Source: Hydractinia symbiolongicarpus (lineage: Eukaryota > Cnidaria > Hydrozoa > Anthoathecata > Hydractiniidae). From it: DNA of 64,000 nt. Both the position numbers and the translations under genes were made by a program. Of this stretch, positions 46,301 to 57,576 are shown in pieces; within the stretch, counting starts at the first letter, position 1; every line of letters starts with the position of its first letter. Under the pieces are notes generated by a model. It ran no database searches and was not told where the DNA came from. It was given only the letters and a program-made list of their open reading frames with translations. The stretch is from positions 10,108,001 through 10,172,000 of the forward strand of contig NC_079878.1 in NCBI RefSeq assembly GCF_029227915.1. The letters are read 5' to 3'.

Positions 46301-47800
46301 ACACAGAAGGTTACCTTGTAACTGGCGTCCACGTGTGTTGCATAGGCTGTAACTTCAGGTAAGCTTGTGACATTCTATGTGACAGGAATCGATGTGCAAG
46401 ACACATTGTGACATACAGCGCATCAGCTGTCAATGAAGCTGACTTTGTGACTGTGTGTTACAATATGGGGCGCACTGAGCGTCAGCTATGACTGTTAATA
46501 ATCTTGTAACGATTGTGAATCATGTTAACTGCAGCTATACATGTTACTGCAGAGGTCCATGAGTTTTTCTGCCTCATTTATTTGTCATATTAAAATTTTT
46601 TTTGAAATGTACCCGAAGGTAAATTTGTCATTGACATATTTTTAAATTTCCATTTAACAACGAATCACAGCTAACTGTAGTAAAAATTATGAAGATATTG
46701 TAAAGTACACTTTTTAATTTGCAATTTCGAAAATAAGTAACAGTATTTCAGTAACGTATATTGAAAATAATATTGGCGTAGCGCATTATTCATGATCATT
46801 TAGAAAACATATGGCAATAAAAAATACAAAGTACGTTGTTCAAAAATTTTTATTGTAATTAACTACAACTTTGTTTTAATAAATACCACATATTATCTTC
46901 TTTTAATAAATACAACATCACTACTTTTTTGATTTCTTTTTTTTAAATTTTTTAGTGGGAGGAGTGGGAGAAAGCTCCTGATCGGAAGTGCTGTAACAAC
47001 CCTCCACAGTAAAATCATCCTCTTGGGACTCGTGGTTGCCTTTATTACCAGCAGAGGATGTTCTACAGTCTTCTAATTCTATGGTATGAAACACTATCAG
47101 AATAACCATTGTAAAATGATTTTTCTAACAAGGTGTCTATAATCCGGAGAATTAGAACAGGAAGCAAACTGCAAACAAAGTCCCTCAAGATAATTATCTG
47201 TAGTTGGGTTGTCATAAAATCTTCGGAATTCGGAAATACATTGTAACAATTTGCTTTTACCCATTGAGGATGCGTAAAAGCAAACCTTGCTACACTGTAA
47301 TTGGTGCTTAGACTATACAGACAAGCACCCAGCCTCCCCAAAACCTTAGCGTATCCACCACATATGCATCTTTTGTAGTAAAAAATTCTCCTAACTGTTG
47401 TATAGCATCACGGATATCTATTTTGGCACTTTTATGCTTCGAGTCAACCGTCTTCAATGCATCTTCAACACTTTCCAAATAACGCACAAAGGTTAATATG
47501 TCATAATCGGTGACGCTGTGGGAGCTTGTAGGTTCTCTGCTCTTGCGTCTTGTTCCTTGTCACAGTACCGCATTGTGTTACAATTGCTGACGCACTGAGC
47601 GTTAGCTGTGACTGTAGGAAAACTTGTGACTGGGGCAAGCTGTACTTGTGGTTTTCTCTGCTTTGTATTAGAGCAATGGGCGTATGGAGCAGTGGGCGTT
47701 TAAAGTGACAAACATATTGGGTGTTCGGTGATACGCGGTGGGTGGTAATTGGTACTTCTGATGATCCTTGCACATGGTTTGTAATATGTAATATAATCTA
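46301..47800 (-). other. Insert between LINE halves with decayed unknown coding sequence
   Basis: Both flanks contain CTTGTGACTG-type repeats: GCGCACTGAGCGTCAGCTAT at 46470 and ACGCACTGAGCGTTAGCTGT at 47589 are near-copies in direct order. Between them the minus strand has frames that look like pieces of one protein: SKHKSAKIDIRDAIQQLGEF, YSLSTNYSVARFAFTHPQW, DNYLEGLCLQFASCSNSPDY, and a basic tail PPTKKFKKKKSKK ending at 46921. I do not recognise the family. It could be a mobile element inserted in the LINE. Confidence 0.4.
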
Positions 47801-48529
47801 CAAACATGGCCCAGCTTTCGATCGTATACAGAATTTAAGTTGCTGTAACTTTTTTTTAGAAAAACTTACCAAAGTAAAAAATGTTTGGTAGCGTATAAAG
47901 AATTTAAAAATATAACCATTGTTTTTACTTTTATTTTTTATAAGGTTTCCTGCCAGGTGATGTGCCAAACTTAAATAAAAACTTTTCGCATTAACATGGA
48001 AACAAGCCCAAAGATAAGTAAGATGCACTGGTTATGGTTCTTAAGTAAAATGCGTCAGAATAGTTAGTGTATATATATCAGACGACAAACTGTTCGTTAC
48101 TGGAAACAAGACGTCATTCCTGCACTTTTATTACTTTGCAAACTCCTAAATGCAGTTCGAAGTTTTTGATGAGTCAAGTCAGATTCCTTCAGAACAGAGC
48201 CATACTGTTTTAAATAAGAATCAAATGATTTATTCCTTTCAGGAATTTTATTCGCCAGATTTGTACCAACATTTACGAAGGAATCATTTATGTTCGATAA
48301 ATAGTATTTTTGTTGTAAGAAATAATCTTATCTATTATTAGTTTCTATGGCAATTTAGTTTGTGTTATTTTACATTTGCCAATGATTTCTTTCATCACAT
48401 TTCAGGTCTTTTTTGCATTTCCATTAGCTAGTTGTATTTAATTTTGATTAGTTTTTCTTAAATAAATGCTTTATTTTTTAGAAAAGATTTTTATATCTTT
48501 TGTACTTTTTTTCGTTTTGGTGGGTCTAT
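47801..48529. other. Unassigned segment
   Basis: No feature recognised. The LINE RT N-terminal part expected here is missing. Confidence 0.35.
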
Positions 48530-49673
48530 TAAAAAACTTTTCCTAAATCTTTTGTTTTTTCTTGGAAGATTTCAGTAGACCCTTGCTCATTAATGGACTT
48601 CACAATGTTTCTGTTTTAATATTAAACTTTCTTCTGGGAAATGCAGCGTTATACTCTCTTGTAAAAGGTTTTAAAAATAAATTATATGAGTCATTTGGTT
48701 TTTTGGTTTCCTTTATGAGTTCCCAGTTTGCCCCTAGCAAGAGTTGTCGAAATTTGGCTATAGAGGGTTCATCGAACACTCGTTTGTGAATAGTTGTTGT
48801 GGTAGAGTGGGTAGATGTATCAGTGCCGTCAGATATTAAAAAAGTCGGAAAATGGTCAGTTATGTCAGTTTCTATTATCACAGTTTCCATGTCAACACCG
48901 TCATAGAAATTGTTAGTATTATGTGGTCAATTGACGTTGCAGAAGTTTTAGTAATTCTGGTTGGTTTATTAATGGTAAGAATTAGATTGTTTTGCAGAGG
49001 CGTGATAAACCATTTACCCTTATTGTATATTGGATAATCAAACAGGTTAAGGTTTAAGTCACCTGCTATGTAAATATGTTTGTTTAAATGATTTATTTTT
49101 ATGTGTTATTTGAAATGATCTTAAAGATCAAAATTAGTGGCTGGTAATCTATACTGGTAATCTATACTTGGTGGTAATTAGTATATTTTTAGTAGGTTTG
49201 TTAAGAATTTCTATTGTTAAGCAGTCGCAGTTTGTATGGTTTATACTCAGTGCTGTGTAATGAATAATAAGTGAGTTATGAATAAAGACACACACGCCAC
49301 CACCAGAAGGATCACCGGAATAACAAGTTTAAGGTATAGAAGTATAATAAGGAATTGTAAAATTCGCATCACATGATGCATTTTCGCACCACGTTCAGTG
49401 ACACAAATAATTTGAAAAGAAAATTTTAGCTCATGTAACATAGATTTCAGATTATTAAAGTTCACTGGAGAAGTCCTCATTAACATAAATGTTTGTGCCT
49501 TTCAATTTCCTTCCCTGTGCTAAAATTTTCTCATTGTCTTTGCAGTTTAAAAGCTTTAAAACAATCATTCTTGGTTTATCTTCCCGAGCCATTCCAGTCC
49601 TATGTGCTCTTTCTATATGTTTTTCTCGTACATCCATTCTATTGCAAAAAAGACTTCGCACCTTTTCCTCCAC
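48530..49673 (-). pseudogene. LINE copy 2, ORF1 end and endonuclease part
   Basis: From 49673 downward it shows ORF1 C-terminal motifs (HIERAHRTGMAREDKPR, LKGTNIYVNEDFS). Next come pieces of the APE-type endonuclease (ELKFSFQIICVTE, then ETDITDHFPTFLIS) and the endonuclease-RT linker to about 48530. The layout matches the better copy at 55930-60960. It is frameshifted throughout. Confidence 0.75.
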
Positions 49674-49800
49674 ATCCTTCTAAGACGTATTTGCACTCTC
49701 TTGAAGTCTGTCAATTCGTAAATAATTTTTATACGTCTGTTACCAAATCATGAAAAACCTGCTAAAATGTAGTTTTTGGTGTTATGTATGATCAGTTCCA
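49674..49800. other. 5-prime edge of LINE copy 2
   Basis: Degraded ORF1 upstream sequence or spacer. Confidence 0.3.
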
Positions 49801-50430
49801 AAAATAGTGTGACATTTTTTTTCTTAAAAAAGGTCAAAAAATTGAAAATGTGCATAAAATTGACTTACTTGGTTATTTTAGCCTAAAATTTTTATCACTG
49901 GTAGAAATAGCCTATTTAAATTGGTGTATGGCTTAAAAATTGCGATTAGAGGTGCTATTTTTTGACTTACTACAGAAAATGACTAGGTATAGTTAAAGTA
50001 AGTCAAAAACATTCACATTACATATTTCTTTAAAATATTCATGGAAACTTAAACCTTATACCTTGAGATATGTGCAAATCTATAAAGGTGACCAAATTTT
50101 TGGAGGGAATTGTGCTTTTTCTTGACTTTTCAACAATTATTCAACACCCTAAAAATTAAAATACGTGCATAAAATTGACTTACCTGGTTATTTTAGTTTA
50201 AAATTTTTATCACAGATAGAAGCAGCCTATACAAATTGATTGAGAAGTTTGAAAGTTGTAATAGAGGTTCTATTTTTTGACTTACCACAGAAAATAACTA
50301 GGTAAATAACTAGGTAGAAGTCAAATAAAGTCACTTGTATCTTTAAAACATTGTGTGATAGCCTTAATAGTAGACAAAGTAAGAAGTGTGCAAGAAAAAA
50401 TATAACCAACCTATCAAGTATTTTGTCTGC
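49801..50430. repeat. 315-bp tandem repeat, two diverged units
   Basis: AAATTGACTTACTTGGTTATT at 49857 and AAATTGACTTACCTGGTTATT at 50172 open two units that stay alignable through TATTTTTTGACTTACNACAG, a period of about 315 bp. The motif AAGTCAAAA, often followed by TCACT, recurs through the adjoining 50431-50765. Confidence 0.7.
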
Positions 50431-50772
50431 TATGGAAAATAAAAAGTAAGTCATATTTTGACACATATAACCTTAAAAGTGAGTCAAAAATGATCACTCA
50501 CTATTCACTTTAACCTGTCCAGGATAAAATGACAGAATTTTTCCCTTAAAAAAACTAAAGTAACATCTTATAATTGCCCATTCTAGCACAGCTATGTGGT
50601 AAGTCAAATCCAAAAGTAAGTCAAAAAAAGTCACTTGCATTACCTATGCATAAAATGAAGTAGAGTAAGTCAATTTTTATTGTTCCTTCACGGCCTTATA
50701 GCTAAAGGACGTGTCCTAAGTTTAACACCAACCAAAGTTTGGTAAGTCAAAAATTGTCACTTCCAGCCTACT
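50431..50772. repeat. AAGTCAAAA-motif cluster
   Basis: Short direct repeats of the type TAAGTCAAAAANNGTCACTT at about 50503, 50590-50637 and 50740-50762. It may be a decayed continuation of the 315-bp repeat up to the TTAA site. Confidence 0.5.
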
Positions 50773-50776
50773 TTAA

Positions 50777-52683
50777 AGGTTCCCTCCGACGTTTTAATGA
50801 TGCTACCTAATTTAGTTCTATTCATATAAATATTTAAGAAAATAACATTCGTTTTTACAGAAAAGTTTAGGACAGCAAATAATTGTAAATAAACTTTCAA
50901 ATTTTGAGCTACCTCACTTCATGCGGCTTTATCATGCTCACGCTTCTTCTCGAACTTTAAAATTCATAATGGCTGCATAATTGACGTCACAAGGACCAAA
51001 GAATTATAGGATGCCTTACGGTGATATATTCTACTGACTAATTCGTGTTTGGAATGCCTTGTTGATATGTTTCGAAGTATTAAATATTTATGAGATATAG
51101 ATGATTCATTAAATAAATAATATGTACAAATTACATAAAATAAAAAGCAAAACAAAATTATGCCATTCGTGAGTATTTAATTGAGTTTTCAACAATTTCC
51201 TCTCTACAGGGTCTTTCGGCAGGGGTAATGAAGGCTCGTTTTCTCTGCGAATGGCAATCCTTCTCTCTGTATACTGCACGGAAATATGCACCTAAGGCAA
51301 TGTCACACAAGAAAGAATACATTTTATCCTTTTTCACCTTCTTTGCTACAAAGCGCTTTGAATATCTGTGCCAAGACACCTTAAACTTGGGAACAAAAGA
51401 TCCTTCACTTTTCTTTATCTTCTTCGCCTGTTAAAAATCATTTTATAATGTAATTTAACGCTATCTTTACCTGATTACGGTTGATGTTAAGATTATGGTC
51501 TAGGGCAGCTAATTTCATCCCTGTATTCATTTTTTCCTGTTCGTAAAAAACACTTTTAGGAAGGTACCGGATTTTAAAGGCGTGAAAAACCTACAAAATC
51601 AAATAAAATTCGTTAGATGACATTTTAATTAGCATTGTGAGATCTGTACCTCCAAACAAGTAGTGAAGATATTTTCATTCAGCTTCATAAAGTACTTAGG
51701 CAGCTGTTTGTCGTCGAAAATGACACTTTTTAAAGCCTTGTGTGCTGGAGAATCAAATTTCAACCACGCAGTATCATTAATTTCTCCGTGTTCGCAAGCT
51801 TTATATAATGTATTTCCGGGAAACGTGTGACGATTGACACAGTCATGCATACAAGAGAGGAATCTTTCCTTAAGCTCCAAAGCATTACCCTTACACGTAC
51901 TAATTGACCAGTATAAATGGTTGTACTCGAAGGTATCCATTGTCCTAGATCTTGACATGCTATAATTGTAGAACACAAGAGTAAATATAAAAACATTCAA
52001 ATTATTACTTTCAAGAACATAACCTACATTTTTTTTTCACCAACTTTACTAATTTCTTTGATATGTTCTTAGCCAAATGCCAGGGATCAAACTGATGGAT
52101 TAAGTGCTTGAATCTGTCATCCGTCTGCATCAATTTCTTTATTTGAATATGATGATCGGTTTAGATCATCTCAATCGACTGATCAAAACAGTGCCCTTCA
52201 AAATGATTTTCGCATAGAAAAACTAGCTGAGGAAGATCTTCCCGCTTTATTTTTGCTTTCCATTCTGCAGCAAGCTTTTTATCCTTTGGCAGCTTAAAAA
52301 AAGATAAGTTTTGATTTTGATTGATTACATCCTACTGATGCACACCAAACCATGTTTAGAATATGAAAAAGAAAATATTTTTAAAGCTAATTAGAATTGT
52401 GATATCGGAACAACTTCATGTCGTTTTCATGCTGCAAGACGGTCTGTGGTTTTGTCTCTTGTGACGTCAGGAGGTATGCTGATGTTTTTTTCAAGATTTT
52501 GAAGCGTTTTTTTAATGCTGCAATAATGGCGGTCGAAGCACAAGGTTTTATGAAAACATGGAATAAGTAAATCGTGTTTATGCTTCTATTTTGTAAGTTA
52601 ATCATTAAATAATACTTTTTTCTATAATGTTTTAATGGTTTCTTTCGATTAAGATAAACTTGTTATAATGTCGGAGGCAACCT
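50777..52683 (-). mobile_element. Kolobok-type element with THAP-transposase gene
   Basis: The left end AGGTTCCCTCCGACGTTTTAA and the inverted right end (AGGTTGCCTCCGACATTATAA) are flanked by TTAA at 50773-50776 and 52684-52687. The minus strand encodes a spliced THAP-type transposase derivative. TTAA target plus THAP-transposase is diagnostic of Kolobok. At 1907 bp it is an internally deleted copy. A 1269-bp tandem duplication gives a second right terminus at 53952. Confidence 0.85.
51158..52353 (-). pseudogene. Kolobok THAP-transposase, internally deleted
   Basis: Exon A (52353-52024) starts MVWCASVGCNQSKSKLIFF. After one extra T in a T run it continues LPKDKKLAAEWKAKI and CENHFEGHCF, giving a complete THAP zinc finger (C2CH). 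A stop follows, then QFDPWHLAKNISKKL from the transposase core. Exon B (51959-51650) has HLYWSISTCKGNALELKERF and LYKACEHGEI. Exon C (51590-51471) has VFHAFKIRYLPK and LAALDHNLNINRN. Exon D (51427-51158) carries the basic C-terminus and TAA. All introns have GT-AG borders in phase. Most of the catalytic core between THAP and DPWH is missing, so the protein would not be active as transposase. Confidence 0.8.
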
Positions 52684-54154
52684 TTAAAGTCAGAAATTGA
52701 AAATGTCACAAAAGCCTTCTTTATTTTTGGAAGTGATCGTATATAACATGTTTACAGAGTACAGAATTTGTGTTTTTGTAACATTTCTAAAGTTTGGAAT
52801 TTTTTTTCAAAAAGTGACATTTTAGCAAAAAAATTTATGTTAATAAATACACCTTTATAACATAAATGCAAATCTCTTACACCACATGACATTTTAATTA
52901 GCATTGTGAGATCTGTACCTCCAAACAAGTAGTGAAGATATTTTCATTCAGCTTCATAAAGTACTTAGGCAGCTGTTTGTCGTCGAAAATGACACTTTTT
53001 AAAGCCTTGTGTGCTGGAGAATCAAATTTCAACCACGCAGTATCATTAATTTCTCCGTGTTCGCAAGCTTTATATAATGTATTTCCGGGAAACGTGTGAC
53101 GATTGACACAGTCATGCATACAAGAGAGGAATCTTTCCTTAAGCTCCAAAGCATTACCCTTACACGTACTAATTGACCAGTATAAATGGTTGTACTCGAA
53201 GGTATCCATTGTCCTAGATCTTGACATGCTATAATTGTAGAACACAAGAGTAAATATAAAAACATTCAAATTATTACTTTCAAGAACATAACCTACATTT
53301 TTTCTTCACCAACTTTACTAATTTCTTTGATATGTTCTTAGCCAAATGCCAGGGATCAAACTGATGGATTAAGTGCTTGAATCTGTCATCCGTCTGCATC
53401 AATTTCTTTATTTGAATATGATGATCGGTTTAGATCATCTCAATCGACTGATCAAAACAGTGCCCTTCAAAATGATTTTCGCATAGAAAAACTAGCTGAG
53501 GAAGATCTTCCCGCTTTATTTTTGCTTTCCATTCTGCAGCAAGCTTTTTATCCTTTGGCAGCTTAAAAAAAGATAAGTTTTGATTTTGATTGATTACATC
53601 CTACTGATGCACACCAAACCATGTTTAGAATATGAAAAAGAAAATATTTTTAAAGCTAATTAGAATTGTGATATCGGAACAACTTCATGTCGTTTTCATG
53701 CTGCAAGACGGTCTGTGGTTTTGTCTCTTGTGACGTCAGGAGGTATGCTGATGTTTTTTTCAAGATTTTGAAGCGTTTTTTTAATGCTGCAATAATGGCG
53801 GTCGAAGCACAAGGTTTTATGAAAACATGGAATAAGTAAATCGTGTTTATGCTTCTATTTTGTAAGTTAATCATTAAATAATACTTTTTTCTATAATGTT
53901 TTAATGGTTTCTTTCGATTAAGATAAACTTGTTATAATGTCGGAGGCAACCTTTAAAGTCAGAAATTGAAAATGTCACAAAAGCCTTCTTTATTTTTGGA
54001 AGTGATCGTATATAACATGTTTACAGAGTACAGAATTTGTGTTTTTGTAACATTTCTAAAGTTTGGAATTTTTTTTCAAAAAGTGACATTTTAGCAAAAA
54101 AATTTATGTTAATAAATACACCTTTATAACATAAATGCAAATCTCTTACACCAC
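51617..54154. repeat. 1269-bp tandem duplication, nearly identical
   Basis: 51617-52885 and 52886-54154 are the same sequence. I find a single difference (T run near 52030 versus TTTCTT near 53299). The unit starts in transposase exon B and ends about 200 bp beyond the right TIR. There is one base of microhomology at the junction. It is either a very recent duplication or an assembly artefact. Confidence 0.95.
52919..53622 (-). pseudogene. Duplicate copy of Kolobok transposase exons A and B
   Basis: Exon A' is 53622-53293 and exon B' is 53228-52919, identical to exons A and B apart from the T-run change. There is no exon C or D next to it. Its own right TIR ends at 53952. Confidence 0.85.
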
Positions 54155-54694
54155 AGTAGTTTTGAGCACTTCTAAAAGTTGGCAGAACCATCAACTCCAC
54201 AACACTGATATTGAATATACCTGAGGTACTTGTCTGTTGTTTTTAGTTATATTTAAGTTTACCTTATTTGTATTAATTTAAGACGTTCTTTTTGTCCTTA
54301 ATACACATAAACTTTTCCTCGCCATTAGCTTGATTCGTTTTGTAGCTCCTAAAGGGACTAAAAAGTTAAACAAAGCACAAAAAACAGTAAAGATAGATTA
54401 AAGAAAAAAGTCTAAAATCTGTGTTTCTTTAGACTGAGATTTTAATGAAATAGTGCAAGTTTTTTAAATTTTCCTGTTAAATGAAAGAAATTTAAATTTG
54501 GTGTGACCTTGGCATACGAAAAAACAGTTCAGTTAACTTAAATACAGTTTAACCTTACGATCATTGTCCTACTTGTATTAATTGTTTGAAACAGTGTCTC
54601 TCACCTGTTTTCTCTTCAGCACTGGGAAATTGATTGGATTTTCGCAGGCAAGCGAAACTTTTGCTGAACTTATTTATCTTATCGAGATGACTGA
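54155..54694. other. AT-rich spacer
   Basis: Nothing recognised. Confidence 0.4.
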
Positions 54695-55068
54695 AACCTT
54701 TTTTAAAACATATTTATACAATCTTATGTTAAATGTGAAACTTATTGCCACATTTTTAATATTATATAAGGAAAACAATAACATGAGTAAGTTATTTCTT
54801 TGCATTAATACATGCATTATTTTAAAAAAATTCTGGAAAGGCATATGCACTAAGAAATCTTCTTTGCCCGTTTTCCCCAATAAACAACACTATTTCGTTG
54901 TTGACTTTCCTATAAGGAAAGATATAGAAAAGTCTGTTGCTAGATGCAAAAAGGTATTAAAAATAGATTCAACATTATTTTAACTTTGATAACTTGTCAA
55001 AAAACAACTTTTAGGTTTTTGCTCATAAACACACTATACCCTTGAACGATTGCCTTGAGTTTGATAGA
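54695..55068. repeat. Dispersed repeat D, copy 1
   Basis: Alignable over about 370 bp with 63190-63575: GTGAAACTTATTGCCACATT, ATTAATACATGCATTATTT, AACAACACTATTTCGTTGTTG and GTCAAAAAACAACTTTTAG recur in order. An open frame (54582-54983, +, 133 codons) covers it, but the second copy is not open, so I do not call it a gene. Confidence 0.7.
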
Positions 55069-55929
55069 TAATATCTAATATGATGCAACGGACATCACCT
55101 TAGGTTAATACAGAAGAAACATGACACATTCCATCTCATTTTTTTTTTTTTTTTTTACTGTTTTTCCCATGCTAAAAAATTATAAACAGGAAGTGCTAGG
55201 AGATACTGATTATAGTTGGTGGTTTTAAACATTTCTTGAATGATAACCCATTACAACATAAAAATAATGACCTGCAACTAAAAACTACTTATTACACAGT
55301 ATATTTTCTGAGTTTGTCAAATTAACATAATCAATCACCATTTATTATTTTAATGTGAATTATATTTCTGGTTTGTTAAATTTTGAAATTTAATGTTACA
55401 ATATATTTGGAAAAAATAGCCCTAGACCTCTTTGAATTTTCAAATCTTATACCAATGTTAAAAAGAAAAGCATGTCAAATTCAGCAAAATGTATCACACA
55501 AAAGTCAAATGTTTTCAGACCTCTCGAATTCGATTTTTAAAAAGTCAGACTGGTTCAAATTTTGTTAATGTTTTAAACTGCAATTATTTGTAAATCGAAT
55601 GTGCTATTTGTTGAGCTAAAAACAAACTGGGTAGGATACACTTCTTAAAAAAAGAAAAAGCAGATGAATCTTTTATAAGCAGATGGATGCAGAAAGATGC
55701 TCTTTGGAAAAATATATTTGAGAAAAATCAAGAAGTTTTCCGTAAGAATAAAATACAAATCTTCAGCTATTATATCGTATAATCTAAAGATAGGATTGCA
55801 TATGCTAAAAATATTAGCTAGAGAGGTAAAAAATGGCAGAAGCGAGAAGAAGGCTATAATAACCTTATCACCAACCCCCAAACCTATATAAAAGGTTAGC
55901 ATTGAAGATGATGAGGAGTTGTTTTATAT
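55069..55929. other. AT-rich spacer
   Basis: Poly-T at about 55139-55156; otherwise nothing recognised. Confidence 0.4.
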
Positions 55930-55963
55930 GTGTCGTACGTTGTAACTGTCGTGTTGTTTTAGT

Positions 55964-56206
55964 TTATGTTATAGTTTTCATGTCGCTATCAAGAAATGTA
56001 TTCCACAATTTAGGTCCTCTGCTAGTTATAGAGAACTTTGTGATTGTATAATTAATCCTAGGTTGAAAAAAACTGTTAATTGGAAATCTGGATGGATATT
56101 TATGTTGTATCTTCTGAAGCTTATTATTAAATACTCTTGGTAATATATTGTTTTCAAGCTTAAACATAAAAATAAGAGTTTGATAAATGTTTAGTTGGTA
56201 TACATT
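55964..56206 (-). pseudogene. LINE copy 1 C-terminal region, distal to TRIM
   Basis: VYQLNIYQTLIFMFKLENN, HKYPSRFPINSFFQP and SRGPKLWNTFLD are typical of the end of CR1/Jockey ORF2. The frame is interrupted upstream at the TRIM boundary (56206). Confidence 0.8.
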
Positions 56207-56549
56207 TGTTACAATGAGATACTTCATCAGAAACTGTACATAACGTGAGTGAAAGCTGTCAAATAGCACAGTAATATAACAACAGGACGCTAATCGCTTG
56301 AACGAACTCGTTAGCATCATTCGGTACGTTGTAAATAGTATATGATAGATTAGATTTAGTTAGATATAGAACGAGCTATACCGCGAACTGCTAGGTCGAG
56401 CCTTCCGGCTCGGCCCATGTCAGCAGTGAGTGGTACGCTCTGGAGGCACTGCGTAGTTATTTTGGAAAGAACAGGGATTTGTCGCAATAAATATGGTGTT
56501 TTTTCTGTATCTATAATCATATGTAACAACAAAAAAAGCACCTTTAACA
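56207..56549 (+). repeat. TRIM 5-prime LTR
   Basis: Starts TGTTACAATGAGATACTTC, ends CCTTTAACA. Contains AATAAA at about 56488, compatible with LTR polyadenylation. Confidence 0.93.
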
Positions 56550-56773
56550 TTGGAGGCACTGCCCGGATACGTTAATTGGTTTAGGTCTGTATAGACTAAT
56601 GATAACCAGCCGGAATCTCCTGTTATGAATTGCTGAAGCTGAAAGACGAAATTTTGATGGTGGCAGCTAATGCTAAAAAAAAGAAATAATGATGCGATAA
56701 TATATGACTTTGTCGACCTTCACTGATCGTTAAGAAACACGTTTTGGGTAATATTGAATAGTTAATACTTTTC

Positions 56774-56917
56774 GCCGTTCCGAGGCAGATATCGGAGAAT
56801 TAGCCGTCCCGAGGCAGATATCGGAGATTTAGCCGTCCCGAGGCAGATATCGGAGAATTAGCCGTCCCGAGGCAGATATCGGAGAATTAGCCGTCCCGAG
56901 GCAGATATCGGAGAACC
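56774..56917 (+). repeat. 29-bp tandem repeat in TRIM interior, five units
   Basis: GCCGTCCCGAGGCAGATATC followed by GGAGAATTA, repeated five times with few changes. GC-richer than its surroundings. Its role is unknown; it might be a packaging or dimerisation region by position. Confidence 0.92.
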
Positions 56918-57228
56918 AATTAACTATCCTATAGTGCTCAGAAGTTATTTACTTGATGTTCAGTGATAACAATGACAAGATACAAATATTATTGAAACGT
57001 TTCTTTGATATGAGGCTGGAATTAAAATCGTGATGACAGAAAAGCTGATGATAAACGACATTGAAACATTTTCGTTTAAGAGAAAAAAATGAAGCCGTGA
57101 TACATAAGGATATGAACCCGTAATGTGGTTAAAGAGAAAAAGAATGTTGTACATAGACTTCAGATTTTGCGTGACGTAAATGTTTTTTATTGGAGTCTGG
57201 GGACAGACTCTTGTGACAGAGAGGGTAA

Positions 57229-57572
57229 TGTTACAATGAGATACTTCATCAGAAACTTGACATAACGTGAGTGAAAGCTGTCAAATAGCACAGTAATATA
57301 ACAACAGGACGCTAATCGCTTGAACGAACTCGTTAGCATCATTCGGTATGTTGTAAATAGTATATGATAGATTAGATTTAGTTAGATATAGAACGAGCTA
57401 TACCGCGAACTGCTAGGTCGAGCCTTCCGGCTCGGCCCATGTCAGCAGTGAGTGGTACGCTCTGGAGGCACTGCGTAGTTATTTTGGAAAGAACAGGGAT
57501 TTGTCGCAATAAATATGGTGTTTTTTCTGTATCTATAATCATATGTAACAACAACAAAAAGCACCTTTAACA
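57229..57572 (+). repeat. TRIM 3-prime LTR
   Basis: Near-identical to 56207-56549; the differences include AAACTTGAC for AAACTGTAC and a short A-run/CAA indel. Confidence 0.93.
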
Positions 57573-57576
57573 CATT

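Larger units (their letters stand above)
56207..57572 (+). mobile_element. TRIM: 1366-bp LTR retrotransposon in miniature
   Basis: Two LTRs (56207-56549 and 57229-57572, 343-344 bp, TG...CA ends) differ at only a handful of bases. They flank a 679-bp interior without coding capacity. A primer-binding site TGGAGGCACTGCCCGGAT starts one base after the 5-prime LTR, and a purine tract GACAGAGAGGG lies just before the 3-prime LTR. CATT is duplicated on both sides (56203-56206 and 57573-57576). It must use proteins of another LTR element. The near-identical LTRs show the insertion is young. Confidence 0.93.

Noticed and set aside
54582-54983. 133-codon open frame on the plus strand
   Set aside because: It overlaps dispersed repeat D, whose second copy is not open; it has no recognisable motif.
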